From positions 62,001-126,000 of the forward strand of contig JBOHNL010000004.1 in assembly GCA_050730655.1 (NCBI GenBank): a stretch of 64,000 nt of DNA, in the 5' to 3' direction. Positions within the stretch are counted from its first letter, which is position 1. Each line of letters starts with the position of its first letter. The notes under the pieces are model-generated. The model was given only the letters and a program-made list of their open reading frames with translations. It was not told where the DNA came from and did no database searches. Below are positions 26,359 to 34,299 of this stretch, one piece after another. Source of the DNA: JAFEBO01 sp050730655. GTDB lineage: Bacteria > Planctomycetota > Phycisphaerae > Phycisphaerales > UBA1924. The position numbers and the translations under genes were made by a program.

Positions 26359-28491
26359 ATGACTGCCGACCTGTCCTATATCAGAAACTTCGGAATCTGC
26401 GCCCACATCGACGCCGGCAAAACGACCGTGTCCGAGCGCATTCTGTTTTACACGGGCAAGAACTACAAGATGGGCGAGGTGCACGAGGGCACCGCGACGA
26501 TGGACTTCCTGCAGGAAGAGCAGGAACGCGGCATCACGATCCAGTCGGCCGCGACAACCTGCCCGTGGACCCGCAGCGGCAAGGAATACAAGCTCAACCT
26601 GATCGATACCCCGGGCCACGTGGACTTCACCATCGAAGTCGAACGCTCGCTCCGCGTTCTCGACGGCGCTGTCGCCGTGTTCGACGGCAAGGAAGGCGTT
26701 GAGGCGCAGTCGGAAACGGTGTGGCGTCAGGCCGACCGGTACAAGGTCCCCCGCCTTTGCTTCGTCAACAAGATGGACAAGCTGGGCGCGAGCTTTGATT
26801 TCTCCTACGAGACGATCAAGACGCGCCTCGGCGCCAACGCCCTCCCGCTGCAGTGCCCGATCGGAGCCGGCAACGAGTTCCTGGGCATCGTCGATCTCGT
26901 CGACATGCGGGCGTACTACTTCGAAGGCGATCAGGGCGACAAGGTTACCGAGAAGGACATTCCCGATGATCTCAAGGAGTACGTGGACAAGTGGCGCCAC
27001 GAGCTGCTCGAGAAGGCTTCGGAGCTCGATGACAACCTGATGGGCAAGTACCTGGAAGGCCAGGAACCCACGCGTGATGAAGTCCGTGCGGCAATCCGCA
27101 AAGGCGTCGTGTCGCGCGCGGTCTACCCCGTGCTTTGCGGCGCTGCGCTCCGCAACATCGGCATCCAGCTCCTGCTCGACGCCGTGGTGGATTACCTCCC
27201 CTCGCCGACCGAGAAGCCGGAAGTCGAAGGCACCGACCCGAGCGACAAGAACACCAAGCTCACTCGTCCGCACGATCCGGCGGCGCCGTTCAGCGCGCTG
27301 GTCTTCAAGGTCGTCAGCGATATGCACGGCGATTTGACGTACATCCGTGTCTACTCGGGCACCTTGACCAAGGGCACGCGTCTCCTCAACCCCGGCAACG
27401 GCAAAAAGGAAAACGCCAGCCGCATCTTCGAGATGCACGCTCAGAACCGCATCCCGCTCGAGCAGGTGACGGCGGGCAACATCGTCGCCGTCGTCGGCAT
27501 CAAGGATTCGTACACGGGTGACACGCTCTGCGACCAGGAAGAGCCGATCATGCTCGAACGCATGTTCTTCCCGGAGCCGGTGATCGCGATGTCGATCGAA
27601 CCCAAGACGACCGAAGACAAGCGCAGGTTGTCCGAGGCGCTCGGCGTCATTCGGCGCGAGGATCCCTCGTTCCGCTCGAACTATGACGAAGAAACCGGCG
27701 AGACCATCATCGCGGGCATGGGCGAACTGCACCTTGAGATCATCAAGAACAAGCTCACCCGTGACATGAAGATCAACGTCGCCGTCGGCAAGCCGAAGGT
27801 GTCGTACCGCGAGGCCATCACCAAGAAGGCCGAGTATGTCCGCGGCAAGTTCGTCAAGCAGACGGGCGGACGCGGTCAGTTCGGCGACTGCACCATCCAC
27901 CTCGAGCCATTCACGGCCGAGCAGGCGGCGGCAGAAGAGCTCGACTTCACCGACAGCATCGCGGTCGAAAACGCCGTCAGCGGCGGCGCGATCCCGAAGG
28001 AATATATCTCATCGGTCGAGTATGGCATCCGCCAGACTTGCATGACGGGCGTGAAATTCGGCTACCCGATGATCAACGTCAAGGCGACGATCGTCGATGG
28101 CTCGAGCCACGCGGTCGACTCCTCGCAGGTCGCGTTCGAACAGGCGGGTCGCCTGGCCGTTCGCGAAGCGACCGAAAAGGCCGGACCGGTTCTCCTTGAG
28201 CCGATCATGAAGGTCGTTGTGACGGTGCCGAATGATTACCTCGGCAACGTGACCGGCGACATTTCTTCGCGGCGCGGCATGATCATCGACACCGATGATC
28301 GCGGCGTTGTGAAGCTCGTGACGGCGGAAATTCCGCTCGATCAGCTCTTCGGCTACACGACTTCGCTGCGTGGCATGTCGCAGGGCCGTGCGAGCGCGAC
28401 GATGGAGTTCCTCGAATACCGCACGATGCCGCGCAGCTTGCAGGAGGCGGTGGTCGAGGCCGAACGCGGTGGTGCAGCGGCGAAGAAGTAA
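26359..28491 (+). CDS. fusA: Elongation factor G
   Basis: 710 residues. Translocation GTPase of the ribosome. G1 AHIDAGKTT (15-23), G2 region ERGITIQSAATTC, G3 DTPGHVDF, G4 NKMDK; domain II DLTYIRVYSGTLTKGTRLLN; domain III PVIAMSIEPKTTEDKRRL; domain IV GRGQFGDC with the loop inserted into the decoding centre; domain V ISSRRGMIIDTDDRG and RGMSQGRASATMEF. The sequence is complete. GAAGGA is well spaced before the ATG. It is monocistronic here: no rpsL, rpsG or tuf alongside, and a strong terminator follows. Bacteria of this group may carry several EF-G paralogues; the sequence looks like a full canonical one. Confidence 0.96.
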   Translation: MTADLSYIRNFGICAHIDAGKTTVSERILFYTGKNYKMGEVHEGTATMDFLQEEQERGITIQSAATTCPWTRSGKEYKLNLIDTPGHVDFTIEVERSLRVLDGAVAVFDGKEGVEAQSETVWRQADRYKVPRLCFVNKMDKLGASFDFSYETIKTRLGANALPLQCPIGAGNEFLGIVDLVDMRAYYFEGDQGDKVTEKDIPDDLKEYVDKWRHELLEKASELDDNLMGKYLEGQEPTRDEVRAAIRKGVVSRAVYPVLCGAALRNIGIQLLLDAVVDYLPSPTEKPEVEGTDPSDKNTKLTRPHDPAAPFSALVFKVVSDMHGDLTYIRVYSGTLTKGTRLLNPGNGKKENASRIFEMHAQNRIPLEQVTAGNIVAVVGIKDSYTGDTLCDQEEPIMLERMFFPEPVIAMSIEPKTTEDKRRLSEALGVIRREDPSFRSNYDEETGETIIAGMGELHLEIIKNKLTRDMKINVAVGKPKVSYREAITKKAEYVRGKFVKQTGGRGQFGDCTIHLEPFTAEQAAAEELDFTDSIAVENAVSGGAIPKEYISSVEYGIRQTCMTGVKFGYPMINVKATIVDGSSHAVDSSQVAFEQAGRLAVREATEKAGPVLLEPIMKVVVTVPNDYLGNVTGDISSRRGMIIDTDDRGVVKLVTAEIPLDQLFGYTTSLRGMSQGRASATMEFLEYRTMPRSLQEAVVEAERGGAAAKK

Positions 28492-28527
28492 ACCGATCCA
28501 CTCTGCACTCATGCTCTGGTTGACACA

Positions 28528-28556
28528 AGCCCCCGCAACTGCGGGGGCTTTTTCTT
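28528..28556 (+). terminator. fusA terminator
   Basis: Perfect 9-bp stem AGCCCCCGC/GCGGGGGCT (28528-28536, 28541-28549), loop AACT, followed by TTTTCTT. It is 36 nt after the fusA stop. Confidence 0.9.
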
Positions 28557-28562
28557 GGGCTA

Positions 28563-29390
28563 CTACTTCGAGGTGTTGCCTCGCAAAGTGCGCATCGCAC
28601 CGGCGATGAGGCCGGGCTTGGCGATCGACACGCGAACGTTCTCCGGCAGAGCGCCGCGAGCAGACGCGGCACTCTCAAACCCGGCACCCTCCTTCAAACC
28701 GTTCGCGAGCCATTCGTCGAGAAGCGGGTCGAGGCTGCTGACGACCTGGCCGGGCGAAACTCCCATCGTGCGAGAGTCGAGGCCGGTGAGGCAGCGGAAG
28801 AGGAGCTCCATGACGCTGCGGACTTCGGCGCGGATTTCGTCCTCGCGGGCAATACGAGCCTCGCGGAGGCCTTTCGAGGCGGTGCGGGCCCAACCAAAGT
28901 GTTCGATCTGAACACGGCCCTGACGATCGACGAGCACCTGCTTTGGGACGATCGGCCCGTTGTAGATGCGGGCTCCGTGCATGTTGTCGAGGGCATGCAG
29001 GATGTGGTCTGCCGCGGCTTCGATTTCTTCGGGCGAAAGGCGGCTCCCCCGAGACGCCGCGAGGCTCTCGAGCGTCACTTGGCCGGAGGTGTGACCGAAG
29101 TAGGGAGTGATAAACGTGATGCGTGAGTCGGCCGCGCGGACCACTTCTTCGATCGCCGCTACGTGTGCAATGCGGAGTACGGAAAGCGCGGACGCCATCG
29201 CGACCTGATCGGCCGCGGAAAGCGATTCCGGCGCGAGAAGGGTGTGCGCGACGTGGGCGGACTGCTTTTCGACATGCTTGACGAGCGTGCGCTGTGCCGC
29301 GGCGCCAGGATCGAGCTCGCGCACAACCTTGTAGCGATCAGCGAGATTGGGAAGACCATCGGCAGCGGACATGGGGGATCGTATTTCCAT
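28563..29390 (-). CDS. Kinase-fold protein with degenerate active site (putative pseudokinase)
   Basis: 275 residues. The fold order of a Hanks-type kinase can be traced: N-terminal strand LADRYKVVRELDPG, a Lys strand TLVKHV, the helical hairpin VAMASALSVLRIAHVAAIEE, hinge-like ITFITPYFGHTSG, the helix before the catalytic loop (ADHILHALDNMHGARIYNG), then PIVPKQVLVDRQG and VQIEHFGWAR, and a C-lobe helix EDEIRAEVRSVMELLFRCLTG. Compared with HRDLKPxNILVD...DFG, HRD is YNG, the Asn is Gln and DFG is HFG, so catalytic Asp and one metal ligand are missing. Likely a scaffold or regulatory pseudokinase, without TM or sensor domain. Start uncertain: ATG 29390, ATG 29372 and GTG 29417 are all possible. 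Confidence 0.65.
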   Translation of the reverse strand: MEIRSPMSAADGLPNLADRYKVVRELDPGAAAQRTLVKHVEKQSAHVAHTLLAPESLSAADQVAMASALSVLRIAHVAAIEEVVRAADSRITFITPYFGHTSGQVTLESLAASRGSRLSPEEIEAAADHILHALDNMHGARIYNGPIVPKQVLVDRQGRVQIEHFGWARTASKGLREARIAREDEIRAEVRSVMELLFRCLTGLDSRTMGVSPGQVVSSLDPLLDEWLANGLKEGAGFESAASARGALPENVRVSIAKPGLIAGAMRTLRGNTSK

Positions 29391-29648
29391 ACCTGGAAAG
29401 GGGAGCGATCGATCCACCAGTTTGAGTGGGTCAAAGAATCGATCGCGCCGAATGTATGACTTGGGAAGGCGGTCGCTCGATAATGGACTATGCGCATCCT
29501 GAAATGGAAGTGCGAATTGGTCGTTGTTTTGAGAGGTGCGGCATGGTCGTGTGATCTGCCGCGGGTGAGCGTTTAATCGTTGGGGTGGAAGCGGCAGGAA
29601 GCCCGGCCCGACCCTTCCGAGGTGTCGCGGGCATTTGGAGGATTCATC

Positions 29649-29855
29649 ATGTCAGGTCGCACGTTGAAATCGGTGTTGTTTGCTCTTCCGGTGATGGCGG
29701 TTGCTTCGCTCGTTCAGGCTGCGCCTGTCTCGACGGAGCCGTCGTCGAGCACGCCGACTGCGCAGAAAGCGTCCTCATCCACGACGACGTCGAAGAAGCA
29801 CAAGAAACATAAGAAACACAAGAAGCACCAGACGCCTGCTGCGAAGCACGCATAA
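29649..29855 (+). CDS. Small exported Lys/His-rich protein
   Basis: 68 residues. A signal peptide (GRTLKSVLFALPVMAVASLVQA, likely cleavage after AQA-like VQA) is followed by a Ser/Thr/Pro linker and a strongly basic tail with three repeats of KKHKKH type ending HQTPAAKHA. The mature peptide is about 45 residues. The His/Lys pattern could bind metal ions, nucleic acid or anionic polymers; no family is recognised. A GGAGG ribosome binding site sits 8 nt before the ATG and a terminator follows, so it is likely a real, separately transcribed gene. Confidence 0.7.
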   Translation: MSGRTLKSVLFALPVMAVASLVQAAPVSTEPSSSTPTAQKASSSTTTSKKHKKHKKHKKHQTPAAKHA

Positions 29856-29891
29856 ACGCCGCCGGGCTCGTCGGGGTTGATTGAGTTTGAA

Positions 29892-29917
29892 GCCTCGCCG
29901 CAAGGTGGGGCTTTTTT
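29892..29917 (+). terminator. Terminator of the Lys/His peptide gene
   Basis: 8-bp stem GCCTCGCC/GGTGGGGC with two G-U pairs (29892-29899, 29904-29911), loop GCAA, followed by TTTTTT and a second T-run. It begins 36 nt after the stop. Confidence 0.75.
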
Positions 29918-29971
29918 GTTTTTCGCGCGTCCTGGGTTGACCGGAAGTGTTGAAGAACGTTGTGATTTACT

Positions 29972-29990
29972 AGCACCACGACGTGGTGCT
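29972..29990. promoter_or_regulatory. Perfect 19-nt palindrome upstream of hpd
   Basis: AGCACCACG-A-CGTGGTGCT, perfect 9-bp arms around one central base. It is not followed by a T-run, so an operator-like site is more likely than a terminator. It lies 265 nt before hpd. Confidence 0.45.
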
Positions 29991-30192
29991 GTGTGTCGCG
30001 GGCGTTACCGGAGATGCCGCTTCGCCGCTATCCCCGACTACTGGTCCTCAGCCTTTCGGCCCGGGGAACTCAGACGAGAGACGCACCGAGCCGGGAAATG
30101 ATGCATGTCCCCGCCCGCAGTGCCCGCTTGATGTCATGCAGAGCGGCTTCCCGACCGGGGCTCGTATCATTCTGTGTTTGCGTCCTGCTCAC

Positions 30193-30217
30193 GCGTCCAA
30201 TCGGCTCGATTGGACGC
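30193..30217. promoter_or_regulatory. Perfect 11-bp inverted repeat in the hpd leader
   Basis: GCGTCCAATCG-GCT-CGATTGGACGC, ending 38 nt before the hpd ATG. The arms contain AT-rich cores typical of dimeric-repressor operators; as RNA it would form a hairpin with a 3-nt loop, with no T-run after it. Probably controls hpd. Confidence 0.5.
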
Positions 30218-30255
30218 TAACGACTTGATACTTCACGCGTGAACGGAGACTCGCG

Positions 30256-31509
30256 ATGTCCACTCTTTCGCCCGCCGTCAAGCCCAGCAAGGTTTCGGAT
30301 CCGCTGCAACTGATCGACGTTGACCACGTCCAGTTCTACGTCGGGAATGCGAAGCAGGCGGCGTTCTTTTACGCGCACTGCTTCGGTTTCCAGATCGAGC
30401 AGGTTTGCGATCTGACGACGGGTAATCGCGACGCGGCGCACTACCTGCTCACACAGGGGAACATCCGATTCATTCTGACCAGCCCGATGACGCACGAGCA
30501 CCATGCCGCGATGGAGATCGCGATGCACGGCGACGGGGTGAAGGATGTCGCGTTCACGGTCTTCGATGCCGAAGCGGCGTACGAGCGGGCTGTCAAGAAC
30601 GGCGCGATGAGCGCGTATGAGCCCCGGCTCTATAAGGACGATCGCGGCGCGGTGACGATGGCGGGAATTCGTTCATACGGGCGCGTCTGCCACACTTTTG
30701 TCAGCCGCACCGGAGACTACGACCTGACGAAGTTGAAGCAGGGCGGACTGTTCATGCCACGGTTCAAACGGCTCGATGGCGGGACGTGCGAGCCAGCGGC
30801 GGGATGCGCGCCGCAGAGCGGAGTCGGCAGTTCGGTCCTCGAGATCAATGAGTACAACAAGAAAAATCCGTGCGGGCTCAAGTACGTCGATCACCTCGTT
30901 GGGAACGTCGAGCTGGGCAAGATGGATTACTGGGTGAAGTGGTACGAGAACGTGCTCGAATTCAAGATGTTCAAGCACTTCGACGACGCCGACATCTCGA
31001 CCGAATTCTCGGCGCTGATGAGCAAGGTGATGGCGAGCGGAAATCATTTGATCAAGATGCCGATCAACGAGCCGGCGCACGGCAAGAAAAAGAGTCAGGT
31101 GCAGGAATACCTCGACTGGCACTGCAATACACCGGGCGTGCAGCACCTCGCACTGCGGACGGATGACGAGTTGCACTCGATCTCGACGCTGCGCAGCCGC
31201 GGCGTGGACTTCCTGATGCTGCCTGAGGCGTATTACGAGAAGGTGTGGGACCGCGTCAACGGCATGTTGACGCAGCACGGGCATCAGGCGGTGAAGGAGG
31301 ATCACAAGAAGATTCGCGACCTGGGCATTCTGGTCGATGCGGATGATGAGGGCTATTTGCTGCAGCTCTTCACGAAGCCCTTGCAGGATCGGCCGACGCT
31401 GTTTTTTGAGATCATCTGTCGGCGCGGATCGCAGAGCTTTGGCAAGGGGAATTTCAAAGCGTTGTTTGAGGCGCTGGAGATGGAGCAGGGCAAACGCGGG
31501 AATTTGTGA
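30256..31509 (+). CDS. hpd: 4-hydroxyphenylpyruvate dioxygenase
   Basis: 417 residues. Fe(II) enzyme converting 4-hydroxyphenylpyruvate to homogentisate, in tyrosine degradation or towards tocopherol/melanin-type products. Two vicinal-oxygen-chelate halves are visible, starting at DVDHVQFYVGNAKQAAFFY and LKYVDHLVGNVELGKMDYWV. The iron ligands are His213, His297 (GVQHLAL) and Glu385 (LFFEIICRRG). A ~30-residue insertion between the halves contains three Cys (GGTCEPAAGCAP, KKNPCG), and length exceeds the common ~350-390. GGAGA precedes the ATG. No homogentisate dioxygenase is nearby; the following DUF4160 gene starts 12 nt after the stop. Confidence 0.95.
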   Translation: MSTLSPAVKPSKVSDPLQLIDVDHVQFYVGNAKQAAFFYAHCFGFQIEQVCDLTTGNRDAAHYLLTQGNIRFILTSPMTHEHHAAMEIAMHGDGVKDVAFTVFDAEAAYERAVKNGAMSAYEPRLYKDDRGAVTMAGIRSYGRVCHTFVSRTGDYDLTKLKQGGLFMPRFKRLDGGTCEPAAGCAPQSGVGSSVLEINEYNKKNPCGLKYVDHLVGNVELGKMDYWVKWYENVLEFKMFKHFDDADISTEFSALMSKVMASGNHLIKMPINEPAHGKKKSQVQEYLDWHCNTPGVQHLALRTDDELHSISTLRSRGVDFLMLPEAYYEKVWDRVNGMLTQHGHQAVKEDHKKIRDLGILVDADDEGYLLQLFTKPLQDRPTLFFEIICRRGSQSFGKGNFKALFEALEMEQGKRGNL

Positions 31510-31521
31510 GCGGGAGGCTGC

Positions 31522-31770
31522 GTGCCGGAAGTATTCCGAGTTGGGGCATTGATATTCTTCCTTTGGTCGAACGAAGGACGAGAGCCTCCTCACGTTCACG
31601 TTCGCAAGGGTTCGAGAACTTCCGATGCGATTGGAAAGTGGTGGCTCAATCCGATCGCTCACGTGAGCGCGAACGGCTTCACGCCTGCTGAACTGAGAAC
31701 TATCAATCGAACAATCGTCGAACGACTTGAGGAGATCATGAATGCGTGGCGGAAGCACTTCGAATCGTAA
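31522..31770 (+). CDS. DUF4160 family protein
   Basis: 82 residues, GTG start. The family pattern is clear: VFRVGALIFFLWSNEGREPP followed by HVHVRKG near the N-terminus (usually IxIxxYxxDHxPPHxHxxYG) and a C-terminal helix LRTINRTIVERLEEIMNAW. DUF4160 proteins are commonly paired with DUF2442, as here, and such pairs are suspected toxin-antitoxin-like or regulatory modules without established activity. It begins 12 nt after hpd and its 3' end overlaps the DUF2442 gene by 29 nt. Confidence 0.8.
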   Translation: MPEVFRVGALIFFLWSNEGREPPHVHVRKGSRTSDAIGKWWLNPIAHVSANGFTPAELRTINRTIVERLEEIMNAWRKHFES

Positions 31771-32107
31771 TCTGGATCCGGCCCCTCGAATCCTTCGCGC
31801 GTACATCCGTCGCGTGCGGAATGAACACATGCTTTTGGTGGGCTTCGCCGATGCGAGAATTTTGGGCCTGCCGCTTTCGCTTTTCCCGACGCTCGCGGTT
31901 GCAAAAGCTTCAGAACGTAATGACATCGAACTAGTCGCCAAAGGCGTTGGGCTTCGCTGGCCCAGGCTCGATCTCGACCTGTCAGCGAGCGGACTCCTCG
32001 CCGGGCGCCCTGACTTTACCACTCGCGCGAGAAAAGTGGCCGGAGACCAGCAGATGAAGGGCTACTTCCGATCGCTCGCCGCATTTGCCACCAAGAAAGC
32101 TGGTTAG
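31742..32107 (+). CDS. DUF2442 family protein
   Basis: 121 residues. Residues ~22-95 show the DUF2442 pattern: RNEHMLLVGFADARILGLPL, an acidic/alanine helix, then ELVAKGVGLRWPRLDLDLSA ending SGLLAGRP. The N-terminal ~20 residues are an unconserved extension encoded in the overlap with the DUF4160 gene, and the C-terminal ~25 are basic. DUF2442 is a small alpha/beta domain thought to accompany DUF4160. The pair is probably cotranscribed with hpd but is functionally unrelated to it. Confidence 0.8.
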   Translation: MRGGSTSNRNLDPAPRILRAYIRRVRNEHMLLVGFADARILGLPLSLFPTLAVAKASERNDIELVAKGVGLRWPRLDLDLSASGLLAGRPDFTTRARKVAGDQQMKGYFRSLAAFATKKAG

Positions 32108-32140
32108 TCACGCATAACCGCACGGCGTACGCACCGACAT

Positions 32141-33133
32141 CTAGCGATTCACCGCCGCCATTGCCCGTTCCGCATATCTCGGTCCCGCAACATTTGCCAT
32201 CGGAAAAGCTGCATCGATCTGCCGCAGGTCTTCGGGAGTGAGCCGCACATCCGCAGCACCGAGATTGTCGTAAAGATACGTGGCACGCTTTGTACCGGGA
32301 ATGGGGACGATGTCTTGGCCCTGCGCGAGCACCCACGCGAGCGCAAGTTGCCCCGGAGTGCAGCCCTTCTGTGCCGCAATCTCTTCGATCTTCTTCACAA
32401 GGTCGAGATTCTTCTGGAAATTCTCGCCTTGAAATCGCGGCGCGTTGCGGCGGTAATCGTCCGGCGCGAGGTCTTCGAACTTCTTGAACTGGCCCGTGAG
32501 AAAGCCTCGGCCGAGCGGGCTGTAGGCGACGAAGCCGATGCCGAGCTCGCGGACGGTTGCGAGGATTTTCTCCTCGGGGTCGCGCGTCCAGAGTGAATAC
32601 TCGGATTGCAGCGCGGCGATCGGATGCACCTTTGCGGCGCGGCGGATGGTGTCGGCCGCGGCTTCGGATAGGCCCAGGTATTTCACCTTGCCAGCCTTCA
32701 CAAGTTCGGCCATCGCCCCCACTGTTTCTTCGATGGGGACCTTTGGATCAACGCGGTGCTGGTAGTAGAGATCGATCACCGAGACGTTGAGACGCTTGAG
32801 GCTGGCGTCGCAGCACTCCTTGACGTAGGCCGCATCGCCCCGAACGCCGAGGAACTCGCCATTGGGGCCACGGACGTTGCCGAACTTGGTGGCGAGGACT
32901 GCCTTGTCGCGTTTGCCTTCGAGGGCTTTGCCGACGAGGGATTCATTGAGGCCTGAGCCGTACATGTCGGCGGTGTCGAGGAAGTTGCCCCCGGCGTCGA
33001 AATAGCGATGGATGACGCGGATCGATTCGGCGTCGTCCATGAGCTTCGGGTCGTAGAACTCGCTCATGCCCATGCAGCCGAGGCCGATTTCAGAGACGAA
33101 GGGGCCGGACATTCCGAGTTGGCGGGATTTCAT
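32141..33133 (-). CDS. Aldo/keto reductase
   Basis: 330 residues, (beta/alpha)8 barrel NADPH-dependent oxidoreductase. The tetrad is visible: Asp in FLDTADMYGSG, Tyr in the same segment, Lys in AVLATKFGNV, His in IDLYYQHRVDP. Cofactor region: VAYSPLGRGFLTG and VPIPGTKRATYLYDNLGA. Of the YhdN/AKR13-like type common in bacteria; substrate not predictable. The start at 33133 (MKSRQLGMSGPFVSEIGLG) matches the family N-terminus. It is convergent with DUF2442 (33-bp gap) and divergent from the rarD-type gene. Confidence 0.93.
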   Translation of the reverse strand: MKSRQLGMSGPFVSEIGLGCMGMSEFYDPKLMDDAESIRVIHRYFDAGGNFLDTADMYGSGLNESLVGKALEGKRDKAVLATKFGNVRGPNGEFLGVRGDAAYVKECCDASLKRLNVSVIDLYYQHRVDPKVPIEETVGAMAELVKAGKVKYLGLSEAAADTIRRAAKVHPIAALQSEYSLWTRDPEEKILATVRELGIGFVAYSPLGRGFLTGQFKKFEDLAPDDYRRNAPRFQGENFQKNLDLVKKIEEIAAQKGCTPGQLALAWVLAQGQDIVPIPGTKRATYLYDNLGAADVRLTPEDLRQIDAAFPMANVAGPRYAERAMAAVNR

Positions 33134-33195
33134 CGGGAGAGTCTTTCGGTTCGATTTACGTGCGCAATGATCGCGTGAGTCTGTCAAGCGTTCCG

Positions 33196-34197
33196 ATGCA
33201 TCGGAATCGGATCGGTTTCGCGCGACACATACGATCTCTTGTGACCCAGACGCACGCCGCCCCGAGCGCCATAGACGTTTCAGGCTCGGACGAGAGCCAG
33301 TCGCATCGCGCCGGGTTGCTTTATGGCGTTGGAGCGTATCTCTGGTGGGGACTCGTCCCGACGTACTTCAAAATATTGGCGCACGTGCCGGCATTGGTCG
33401 TGCTCGGACATCGCGTCATCGGGTCAATCGTGCTGCTGGCGGTTCTAACCACGATCGGTCGTCACTGGACGAGCGTGTGGCACCTCATGGCGCGGCCAAA
33501 GGCTTGGCCGTGGCTGATCGCATCGACGATGTGCATCGCAACGAATTGGTTCATTTTCATCTACTCGATCGAGCACAAGCTCCTGGTCGAGGCCAGCCTT
33601 GGTTATTTCATCAATCCCCTTGTGACGGTTGTCCTCGGGATGGTTTTTCTGTCTGAGAAAATGCGACGGCCGCAATGGGCGGCACTTCTGATCGCGGCGA
33701 GCGGCCTTGTCTATCTCACAATCGCGCGGGGCGGGCTGCCGTGGATTGCAATCGTCCTGCCCATTTCGTTCGGGTTTTATGGATTGATCCGCAAGCAGGC
33801 TCCGCTGGGCGTGCTGACGGGGTTGTTTGTTGAGACTTTGCTGCTGCTTCCGTTCTTTGCGGTGTATGTGCCGTGGGCGCACCTTCGACCGGGCTCGGAG
33901 GCGATCGATACGCCGGGGACGCTTGCGCTGCTCTCGCTCGCGGGTGTGATCACAACAGTGCCCATGCTCTGGTATGTCGCGGCAGCACGAAAGCTGCCGC
34001 TGGTCACGCTTGGGTTTTTGCAGTTCGTTGCGCCGTCGCTGCAAATGTTGACGGCGGTCGTTGCGTTCGGCGAGCCGTTTGGACGGGATCGCGTCGTCGC
34101 GTGCTCGTCGATTTGGTTTGCGATGGTGCTGTTTGTGGTGGATATGTTGCGGAATGGGAGCAGAGGGGTACGCGGAGTGAGTATGGCGGTGGAGTGA
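33196..34197 (+). CDS. rarD: EamA-type transporter RarD
   Basis: 333 residues, ten transmembrane helices of the drug/metabolite transporter superfamily. The RarD signature is at the N-terminus, GLLYGVGAYLWWGLVPTYFK, followed by EASLGYFINPLVTVVLGMVF (the loop typical of RarD) and LGFLQFVAPSLQMLTAVVAFGEP. RarD is named for chloramphenicol sensitivity in E. coli; its true substrate is uncertain. The start is uncertain: GTG 33160, ATG 33196 and GTG 33241 all keep the helices. It diverges from the aldo/keto reductase. Confidence 0.87.
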   Translation: MHRNRIGFARHIRSLVTQTHAAPSAIDVSGSDESQSHRAGLLYGVGAYLWWGLVPTYFKILAHVPALVVLGHRVIGSIVLLAVLTTIGRHWTSVWHLMARPKAWPWLIASTMCIATNWFIFIYSIEHKLLVEASLGYFINPLVTVVLGMVFLSEKMRRPQWAALLIAASGLVYLTIARGGLPWIAIVLPISFGFYGLIRKQAPLGVLTGLFVETLLLLPFFAVYVPWAHLRPGSEAIDTPGTLALLSLAGVITTVPMLWYVAAARKLPLVTLGFLQFVAPSLQMLTAVVAFGEPFGRDRVVACSSIWFAMVLFVVDMLRNGSRGVRGVSMAVE

Positions 34198-34299
34198 AAA
34201 GAGTCGTCCGCGGCCTTACTGGCCGAAAGGCAAGCAGCCTGATTCGCTTCACGCGGTCCCCGGACCGTCCGACACCAAACACAACGCGGATGCGGCGCG

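Larger units (their letters stand above)
29856..30255. other. Region between the Lys/His peptide gene and hpd
   Basis: 400 bp: a terminator (29892-29917), a 19-nt palindrome (29972-29990), a 25-nt inverted repeat (30193-30217) and the hpd ribosome binding site. Short open frames in between have no family resemblance. No clear -35/-10 pair could be fixed for hpd. Confidence 0.5.

Noticed and set aside
26254..27900. 548-residue minus-strand frame
   Set aside because: Antisense to fusA; resemblance to nothing known.
30673..32022. 449-residue minus-strand frame
   Set aside because: Antisense to hpd and the DUF pair.
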